Of a DNA stretch of 64,000 bases, positions 58,742-64,000 are shown piece by piece. The position numbers and the translations under genes are program-made. Below the pieces are notes generated by a model. The model was given only the letters and a program-made list of their open reading frames with translations. It searched no databases and had not been told where the DNA came from. The stretch lies in NCBI RefSeq assembly GCF_013280495.1, contig NZ_JABSSX010000002.1, forward strand, positions 62,001 through 126,000, given 5' to 3'. Source of the stretch: Brevibacterium permense (GTDB lineage: Bacteria > Actinomycetota > Actinomycetes > Actinomycetales > Brevibacteriaceae). How positions within the stretch are numbered: position 1 is the stretch's first letter; every line of letters begins with the position of its first letter.

Positions 58742-59640
58742 GCCGCTATTCCTTCCTCTTCTCCGCACGCTGGCTCAAATACATCGCCATGGCGATCATC
58801 GTCATCATCGCCTGCGTGTTCCTCGCCCTGTGGCAGAAGGACCGCCGCGATCAGCGGGAGCAGGAGATCGCGACGATCACCGCGAACTACTCCGCCGACC
58901 CCGTCGACATCACCTCGGTGCTCTCGACACCGAACTCGACGCTGGAGACCACCGAAGAGTGGACCCAGGTGGAACTGACCGGAGAGTTCTCCGACGAGGA
59001 CACCGTCCTCGCCCGCAACCGTACGGTCGAAGACGAACCCGGCTTCTATGTGGTGACTCCGTTCGAGATCTCCGGCGGTTCGACGATCGCCGTCGTCCGC
59101 GGCTTCACCGCCGAACAGGGTTCCGTGCCGCCCGCTCCACGGGGTGAGCAGACCGTGGTCGCCCATCTGCGTCCCGCTCAGGACGGATCCGAGGATGAGA
59201 ACCCGAAGGGACTCATCAAAGCCATCGATCCCGCGCGCATTCCGGGAATGGACGATGCCTATTCGCACGTCTACGTCGAGGCCTCACCGGCCGAGACCGG
59301 CGGCTCCCCGGAAGAGGGACTGACCCCGCTGCCGATGCCCGAGCTCGATCCGGGCAACCACCTGTCCTATATGCTCCAGTGGTTCGCCTTCGGAATCATG
59401 ATCATCATCGCCGTGGTCATCTCGGCCCGTCGTGAGCGCAAGGCCGCCGCCGAGGCGGTCGAGCACGGCGCTGTCGACAACGAAATGGTCGTCATCGACA
59501 AGGCCGCCCTCGACGCGGGTGCGAAGATCAGTCAGCCCGGCAGACGCTATGGCCGCAACCGCTGGGCCTCGCCCACCGTGCGCGGGCAGGCCGAAGCCGA
59601 TGAGGATGCCCTGTTCGAGGAGCGCTTCCGCTCTCAGTGA
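58738..59640 (+). CDS. SURF1 family protein (cytochrome oxidase assembly)
   Basis: 300 residues. Two membrane helices, one at 14-31 (YIAMAIIVIIACVFLALWQ) and one near 213-232 (MLQWFAFGIMIIIAVVIS), flank a large external domain, as in SURF1, which helps insert heme into cytochrome aa3 oxidase. Motifs include LALWQ-K-DRRD, W-T-Q-V-E-L-T-G-E, PGFYVVTPFEISGGSTIAVVRGF and NHLSYMLQWFAFG. The start is TTG 58738 overlapping the upstream stop. A C-terminal extension of about 60 residues is charged and probably cytoplasmic. Confidence 0.9.
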   Translation: MSRYSFLFSARWLKYIAMAIIVIIACVFLALWQKDRRDQREQEIATITANYSADPVDITSVLSTPNSTLETTEEWTQVELTGEFSDEDTVLARNRTVEDEPGFYVVTPFEISGGSTIAVVRGFTAEQGSVPPAPRGEQTVVAHLRPAQDGSEDENPKGLIKAIDPARIPGMDDAYSHVYVEASPAETGGSPEEGLTPLPMPELDPGNHLSYMLQWFAFGIMIIIAVVISARRERKAAAEAVEHGAVDNEMVVIDKAALDAGAKISQPGRRYGRNRWASPTVRGQAEADEDALFEERFRSQ

Positions 59641-59663
59641 GCCGATCAGCCGAGTGAGGCCGA

Positions 59664-59690
59664 CCGGCTCAGCCGAGCGTGATGAGCCGG
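59664..59690. terminator. Weak hairpin between SURF1 and ABC-F genes
   Basis: CCGGCTCA (59664-59671) pairs with TGAGCCGG (59683-59690) over 8 bp, inside a short region of degenerate AGCCGA/GGCTCAG repeats. The genes are convergent. Confidence 0.45.
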
Positions 59691-59691
59691 C

Positions 59692-61290
59692 TCAGGCGAG
59701 CGTGACGAGATCGAGGTACGTGTCGTTCCACAGGTCCTCGTCGCCGTCGGGCAGCAGCAGCACGCGGTCGGGGTCGAGCGCGGACACCGCACCCTCATCG
59801 TGGGTGACGAGCACGATTGCGCCTTCGTAGCGGCGGATCGCCGAGAGGATCTCCTCGCGAGAGGCCGGATCGAGGTTGTTCGTCGGCTCGTCGAGCAGCA
59901 GCACATTCGCGCTCGAGACCACGAGGGTCGCCAGAGCCAGACGCGTCTTCTCGCCTCCGGAGAGGACCCCGGCAGGTTTGTGCACATCGTCACCGCTGAA
60001 GAGGAACGAACCGAGCACATTGCGCACCGCGGTGTCATCGAGATGCGGAGAGTTCCGCGACATGTTCTCCAGCACTGTGCGTTCGAGGTCGAGGGTCTCA
60101 TGCTCCTGCGCGTAGTAGCCGAGCTTGAGGCCGTGTCCGGGCACGACTTCTCCGGAGTCGGGTTCGTCGAGTCCGGCGAGCAGTCGCAGCAGCGTCGTCT
60201 TTCCGGCACCGTTGTAGCCGAGTACGACGACTCGTGTGCCCTTGTCGATGGCGAGATCGACACCGGTGAACACCTCGGTCGACCCGAAGCTGCGAGAGAG
60301 TCCCTCGGCCGTCAGCGGCACACGTCCGCAGTCGGCCGGGGCCGGGAAGCGCAGATTCGCGACCTTCTCCGTGGCGCGTTCGTCCTCGAGACCGGCGAGC
60401 AGACGGTCGGCGCGCTTGGCCATCTGCTGGGCGGCGACGGTCTTCGTCGCCTTCGCCATCATCTTGTTCGCCTGAGCGTTGAGCGCCGCGGCCTTCTTCT
60501 CGGCGTTGGCACGTTCGCGGCGGCGACGCCGCTCATCGTCCTCACGCTGTTTGAGGTAGAGCCGGTAGCCCATCGAATAGATGTCGATGGTCTGACGGGT
60601 GGCGTCGAGGAAGAAGACCTTGTTGACCACTTCGTCGATGAGATCGAGGTCGTGGCTGATGATGATCAGACCACCGGAGTAGGCCTTGAGGTGGTCGCGC
60701 AGCCACAGCACGGATTCGGCGTCGAGGTGGTTCGTCGGCTCGTCGAGGATCATCGTATCCGGGGCCGAGAACAGGATCCGGGCGAGTTCCACACGGCGAC
60801 GCTGACCGCCGGAGAGCGTCCCGATCTCCTGGCTGATCAGCGCCTCGTCGAGGCCGAGGTTCGCAGCGATCGCGAAGGCTTCGGATTCGGCGGCATAACC
60901 ACCGGCCGCGATGAACTCCGCTTCGATGCGCGGGTAGCGGTCGATGGCCTTCGTCGCCACCTTCTCGTCCGGTGAGGCCATCTGCCGTTCGGCCTTGCGC
61001 AGACGCTTGACGAGGACGTCGAGATCACGCACCGAGAGGATGCGTTCCATGCCGGTGGCAGTGAGGTCACCGCTGCGCGGATCCTGGGGCAGATAGCCGA
61101 CGGTGCCCGAGATCGACACGGATCCGGATTGGGCCGGGTGTCCGCCCATGATCACCTTGGTCAGAGTCGTCTTGCCGGCGCCGTTGCGGCCGACGAGACC
61201 GACCCGGTCGCCCTTGTCGACGCGGAAGGACACCTCGGACATGAGGGTGCGGGCGCCGACGGCGACTTCGAGGCCTGAGGCCTGAATCAT
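59692..61290 (-). CDS. ABC-F family ATPase (Ettase type)
   Basis: 532 residues with two ABC modules and no membrane part: Walker A GRNGAGKT (34-41) and GYNGAGKT in the second half, signatures LSGGQRRRVELARIL and LSGGEKTRLALATLV, Walker B MILDEPTNHLD and LLLDEPTNNLDP. A basic, Lys/Ala-rich linker (about 255-330) follows the first module. ABC-F proteins bind the ribosome E site and help stalled or newly started translation, and some give antibiotic protection. Subfamily is undecided. The start overlaps the rnhA stop by 4 nt. Confidence 0.92.
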   Translation of the reverse strand: MIQASGLEVAVGARTLMSEVSFRVDKGDRVGLVGRNGAGKTTLTKVIMGGHPAQSGSVSISGTVGYLPQDPRSGDLTATGMERILSVRDLDVLVKRLRKAERQMASPDEKVATKAIDRYPRIEAEFIAAGGYAAESEAFAIAANLGLDEALISQEIGTLSGGQRRRVELARILFSAPDTMILDEPTNHLDAESVLWLRDHLKAYSGGLIIISHDLDLIDEVVNKVFFLDATRQTIDIYSMGYRLYLKQREDDERRRRRERANAEKKAAALNAQANKMMAKATKTVAAQQMAKRADRLLAGLEDERATEKVANLRFPAPADCGRVPLTAEGLSRSFGSTEVFTGVDLAIDKGTRVVVLGYNGAGKTTLLRLLAGLDEPDSGEVVPGHGLKLGYYAQEHETLDLERTVLENMSRNSPHLDDTAVRNVLGSFLFSGDDVHKPAGVLSGGEKTRLALATLVVSSANVLLLDEPTNNLDPASREEILSAIRRYEGAIVLVTHDEGAVSALDPDRVLLLPDGDEDLWNDTYLDLVTLA

Positions 61291-61985
61291 TCTGTCTCCA
61301 AACTGCGGCCGATGAGTTCGGCCAGAAATTCTTGGGGGTGGATGCCGCGGGCCTGGGCCCGGGCGACGAGTTCATCTGCGACTGAGGACGGCACACGGCA
61401 GGACACGACAGTGGTGTCCGGCCCGGCTGCTGCGGCCACGGGCGCGACGGAAACGTCGTCCTGAGCAACAGGTTCCGCCGGGTTGTCTGCCTGTTCGCCC
61501 GCCGTCGCGGTCGACGTCCCCGCGGGGACGTATCCGGGGCCTTCCGGCACGGGCGTGCCCTTCTGGAAGGCGGTGGCTGCCGCGCGGGCGCGAACGTCGG
61601 CGGCCTCATTGAGTTCGTGGTGGTTGTGTCCTTTGACCCACTCGAACTCGACCGTCCGCCCGCTCAGTTCCTCATCGAGAGACGCTAAGAGGTCCTTGTT
61701 GAGGACTTCTTTTCCATCGGCTTTCTTCCACCCTTTGCGTTTCCACCCCGGCATCCATTTGGTCAGGGCGTTGATGACGTACTGCGAATCACAGTATATC
61801 TTCAGCTCGTCGTCGCTGTCCGCGGTCGACTGGAGCAGGTCGAGGACGGCCATGAGCTCACCGCGGTTGTTCGTCGCGTTCTTCCACCCGCCGGCGTGCC
61901 AGGAGGTGTCGTCGATGTACCAGGCCCACCCGGCGGGTCCGGGATTGCCGAGCGCGGATCCGTCGGCGGCAGCGATGATCGTCAA
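61287..61985 (-). CDS. rnhA: Ribonuclease HI with C-terminal ribbon-helix-helix-like domain
   Basis: 232 residues from TTG 61985, which has an AAGGAG site 5 nt away. GTG 62021 is an alternative without a site. The RNase H fold is intact: AAADGSALGNPGPAGWAW (Asp), NNRGELMAVLDLL (Glu), CDSQYVINALTKWMPGWKRKGW (Asp), and VKGHNHHELNEAADVRARAAA (His and final Asp). After a linker (VPEGPGYVPAGT, containing palindrome copy 3) the C-terminal 45 residues (VSCRVPSSVADELVARAQARGIHPQEFLAELIGRSLE) look like a ribbon-helix-helix motif. The typical N-terminal substrate-binding domain is absent. Confidence 0.88.
   Translation of the reverse strand: MTIIAAADGSALGNPGPAGWAWYIDDTSWHAGGWKNATNNRGELMAVLDLLQSTADSDDELKIYCDSQYVINALTKWMPGWKRKGWKKADGKEVLNKDLLASLDEELSGRTVEFEWVKGHNHHELNEAADVRARAAATAFQKGTPVPEGPGYVPAGTSTATAGEQADNPAEPVAQDDVSVAPVAAAAGPDTTVVSCRVPSSVADELVARAQARGIHPQEFLAELIGRSLETE
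61514..61531. repeat. Palindromic repeat copy 3 (inside rnhA)
   Basis: ACGTCCCCGCGGGGACGT, an 18-bp palindrome containing the 16-bp core (61515-61530). It is translated in the rnhA linker as VPAGT, the same peptide as copy 1 in imuA. Confidence 0.7.
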
Positions 61986-62100
61986 TGGTTCTCCTTGGAA
62001 AGTCGGATTCCATTCTTTCACGCCGCTGCCTGGTTCTCGGTCCGCGGGGCGGTGATCTCCGCGACCCTGCCCGGAGACGAGTGCCGGATCGGACGACAAT

Positions 62101-62143
62101 CGCCGAGGCGGGGCTGACCTTCTCAGGTCGCCCCGCTTCGGCG
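62101..62143 (-). terminator. Terminator of the suf operon
   Basis: CGCCGAGGCGGGGC (62101-62114) pairs with 62130-62143 apart from one mismatch, with a further 5-bp inner stem (62116-62120 with 62125-62129). It follows the last suf gene by about 50 nt. Confidence 0.75.
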
Positions 62144-62156
62144 ATGTGATCGTCCG

Positions 62157-62172
62157 CGTCCCCGCGGGGACG
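62157..62172. repeat. Palindromic repeat copy 4 (after sufT)
   Basis: CGTCCCCGCGGGGACG in the spacer between sufT and the terminator hairpin. It does not extend beyond the 16-bp core. Confidence 0.7.
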
Positions 62173-62194
62173 ACCGAACGTCGTCGGTGTCGGA

Positions 62195-62530
62195 TCAGAT
62201 GTTGAATCCGAGGGCGCGCATCTGTTCGCGGCCGTCCTCGGTGATCTTCTCCGGACCCCATGGCGGCATCCAGACCCAGTTGATCCGGTAGGCCGGCACG
62301 ATTCCCTCGAGCGACTGTGCGGTCTGGTCCTCGATGACGTCGGTCAGCGGGCAGGCCGCCGAGGTCAGGGTCATCTCGATCACGGCGGTGCCGTCGTCTT
62401 CGACCGAGAGTCCGTACACGAGGCCGAGATCGACGATGTTGACACCGAGCTCGGGATCGACGACGTCCATCATCGCCTCGCGCACTTCGTCGACGCTGGC
62501 ATTCTGCGGTGCGTCAATGACTTCAGGCAT
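62195..62530 (-). CDS. MIP18/DUF59 Fe-S assembly protein (SufT-like)
   Basis: 111 residues from ATG 62530. The longer frame is sufU in another frame. A DUF59 domain: VREAMMDVVDPELGVNIVDLGLVYGLSVE, then MTLTSAACPLTDVIEDQ with the conserved Cys (C65), and VWMPPWGPEKITEDGREQMRALGF at the end. Members assist maturation of Fe-S proteins. The gene overlaps sufU by 8 nt and is the last of the sufS-sufU-sufT minus-strand set. It carries the common D-P-E-L-G-V-N-I-V-D-L-G signature. Confidence 0.92.
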   Translation of the reverse strand: MPEVIDAPQNASVDEVREAMMDVVDPELGVNIVDLGLVYGLSVEDDGTAVIEMTLTSAACPLTDVIEDQTAQSLEGIVPAYRINWVWMPPWGPEKITEDGREQMRALGFNI

Positions 62531-63002
62531 TGTGTTTCTCCTCACGAGCTGCTTGTGCTTGGTTGAGTGCGTCCTTGAACGCCATCCATGCCAGGAGAGC
62601 GCATTTGATCCTGGCCGGGAATTTCGACACTCCGGTGAACGCCGCGGCGTCCCCGAGAATCGACTCATCCGCTTCCATTGTCCCACGTGAATGCATGAGT
62701 TCGTGGAACGCGCCTTCGATCTCGAGCATCTGCGCGACGGAGGATTCGGCGGCCAGTTCGGACAGCACCGAGGCCGATGCCATCGAGATCGAACAGCCGT
62801 CGCCGGTCCACCGCACCGCGATCGTGCCGTCCTCGCTCAGTTCGGTCTCGAGCTCGATCTCATCGCCGCACGTCGGGTTCACCTGATGCGAATATCCGTG
62901 CGGTGACGCTGCGGCGTCACGGAGCAGTTCGGTGTTGCCGATGCGTGCCCGCGACTGGTCGAGGATGACCTGCTGGTAGAGCTGTTGCATCTGTGTGCTC
63001 AT
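62523..63002 (-). CDS. sufU: SufU, zinc-dependent sulfurtransferase
   Basis: 159 residues. Three zinc-ligand cysteines: VNPTCGDEIEL, TGDGCSISMASASVL and RIKCALLAW, plus the Asp of C-G-D. The 20-residue insertion typical of SufU (versus IscU) is present around FHELMHSRGTMEADESILGDAAAF. It receives sulfur from SufS. GGGGAG ribosome site for ATG 63002; it starts 16 nt after sufS ends and overlaps the next gene. Confidence 0.94.
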   Translation of the reverse strand: MSTQMQQLYQQVILDQSRARIGNTELLRDAAASPHGYSHQVNPTCGDEIELETELSEDGTIAVRWTGDGCSISMASASVLSELAAESSVAQMLEIEGAFHELMHSRGTMEADESILGDAAAFTGVSKFPARIKCALLAWMAFKDALNQAQAAREEKHNA

Positions 63003-63018
63003 CGCTTCACTCCCCTCC

Positions 63019-64000
63019 TCAGGCTACTCCGAAGAAGGGCCGCACTTCCGCCAGAGTAGAAAGGAAGCGGGTGCAGTCTTCGACGTTGTTGTACAGGTAC
63101 GTGCTCGCCCGCGTCGAGGCGGTGACCCCGAAGCGGCGGTGCAGCGGCTGAGCGCAGTGGTGGCCCACCCGCACGGCGATGCCCTGCGAGTCGAGATACT
63201 GTCCGACATCGTGGGCGTGCACGCCGTCGACGTCGAAGGCCACGGTTCCGATCCGGTCCTCGGCCTCGCCGAGGATGCGGATTCCGGGGATCTGGCCGAT
63301 CCCGTCGAGGAGGACTCGGGCGAGTTCCTTCTCATGTTCGAGAACATTGTCCAGCCCCACCTCGGCGAGGTACCCGATCGCTGTCGCGAAAGCCGCCACC
63401 TCGGCGACCGGCTGAGTGCCGGCCTCGAACCGCTGCGGCGCGGGCATGAACTCGGTCTCCTCCATGGTCACCGTGGTGATCATGGATCCGCCGGTGAGCA
63501 CCGGCGGCAGAGCGTCGAGCAGTTCGGACTTGCCCCACAGCACACCCAGACCGGTGGGGCCGAGTGCCTTATGAGCTGAGAAAGCGGCGAAGTCGACGTC
63601 GAGGTCGACGAAGTCCACGGGCATATGCGGAACGGACTGGCAGGCGTCGAGCACGACGTAGGCTCCGACGGCGCGGGCCCGGTCCACGAGGCGGTCGACC
63701 GGGTTGATCGTGCCGAGGACGTTGGAGACGTGCGTGAACGCGAGCACCTTCGTCGATTCGTCGACGATCGTGTCGAGATCGGTCAGATCGAGTTCACCGG
63801 AGTCAGTGACCGGCAGCCAGCGCAGCTGTGCACCCGTGGAGGCAGCCAGCTGCTGCCACGGCACGAGATTCGCATGGTGCTCCATCTCGGTGACGACGAT
63901 CGAGTCACCGGGGGCGAGGGCGAAACGCTCTGCGTCGTCTCCCCCGAAGCCATGGCTGGCCCGATCCATGCCGAGGGCCACGATGTTGAGCGCCTCGGTC
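63019..64000 (-). CDS. sufS: Cysteine desulfurase SufS (start outside the window)
   Basis: The minus-strand frame is open to the right edge, so only the C-terminal 327 residues are present. Motifs of the group II desulfurase: TEALNIVALGM at the edge, TEMEHHANLVPWQQL (PLP-stacking His), VSNVLGTINPVDRL, DACQSVPHMPVDF, FSAHKALGPTGLGVLWG (PLP Lys), and VRVGHHCAQPLHRRFG with the catalytic Cys in a short loop. It mobilises sulfur from cysteine for Fe-S clusters, passing it to SufU. Upstream suf genes lie beyond the window. Confidence 0.95.
   Translation of the reverse strand, partial: TEALNIVALGMDRASHGFGGDDAERFALAPGDSIVVTEMEHHANLVPWQQLAASTGAQLRWLPVTDSGELDLTDLDTIVDESTKVLAFTHVSNVLGTINPVDRLVDRARAVGAYVVLDACQSVPHMPVDFVDLDVDFAAFSAHKALGPTGLGVLWGKSELLDALPPVLTGGSMITTVTMEETEFMPAPQRFEAGTQPVAEVAAFATAIGYLAEVGLDNVLEHEKELARVLLDGIGQIPGIRILGEAEDRIGTVAFDVDGVHAHDVGQYLDSQGIAVRVGHHCAQPLHRRFGVTASTRASTYLYNNVEDCTRFLSTLAEVRPFFGVA

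Noticed and set aside
1..64000. CRISPR array or mobile element
   Set aside because: No regularly spaced direct repeats of suitable length, no transposase or integrase, and no terminal inverted repeats were seen. The Cas4-like RecB nuclease at 22062 has no cas neighbours.

Overview
The window is high-GC actinobacterial chromosome, and the sequence suggests a Micrococcales member close to Brevibacterium. The lineage markers are a complete Pup-proteasome locus, the mycothiol ligase mshC, an SOS-type ImuA-ImuB-DnaE2 mutasome, TatA/TatC next to pafB-pafC, and several actinobacteria-only families (DUF3866, DUF3054, DUF3090, SCO1664, MSMEG_4193, DUF5703, DUF3099). The phylum is well supported. The genus is an inference. 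I see no prophage, transposase, CRISPR array or obvious genomic island. Nearly all of it reads as core chromosome.

Layout. 1-4190: the edge of an amidohydrolase, a fused 5'-3'/3'-5' exonuclease, and secA2. 4200-20730 (mostly minus strand): the protein-degradation region. It runs trmI-arc, dop-pup-prcB-prcA-pafA, two FKBP prolyl isomerases, then pafB-pafC-tatA-tatC-helY, with DUF3054 and DUF3866 genes facing the other way. 20770-32310: a site-2 protease, a RecB-like nuclease, a HAD phosphatase, a PAC2 protein, mshC with its conserved actinobacterial neighbours, uppP, an M20 peptidase and tRNA-Leu(GAG). 32310-38570: a fatty-acid module (MaoC hydratase, FabG4-like reductase, FadI-like thiolase) divergent from a TetR regulator and an acyl-CoA oxidase, with a clear palindromic operator between them. 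38630-47330: metX and metY, then the SOS mutasome operon imuA-imuB-dnaE2 with a LexA box. 47580-55740: methyltransferases, pyridoxine kinase, L31 type B, YbaK-like deacylase, an ABC-TSUP-TrmH-phosphatase operon, and serB. 55760-59640: SixA phosphatase and fabI, then fabG, with a divergent DUF3099-Zn-protein-SURF1 operon. 59690-64000: ABC-F protein, RNase HI, and the distal suf operon (sufS-sufU-sufT).

A recurring regulatory theme is leaderless transcription. At least 19 start codons lie 6-8 nt after a TANNNT -10 hexamer, most without a Shine-Dalgarno. Several occur as back-to-back divergent pairs, the tightest with only 22 bp between two start codons. Other notable points are an aldo/keto reductase homologue that has lost all four catalytic residues, a proteasomal ATPase lacking the GQYL docking tail, a 16-bp palindrome (CGTCCCCGCGGGGACG) present four times including inside two genes, and an RNase HI with a ribbon-helix-helix-like tail. 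I found no convincing wholly new multi-gene system. The best leads are those individual oddities.
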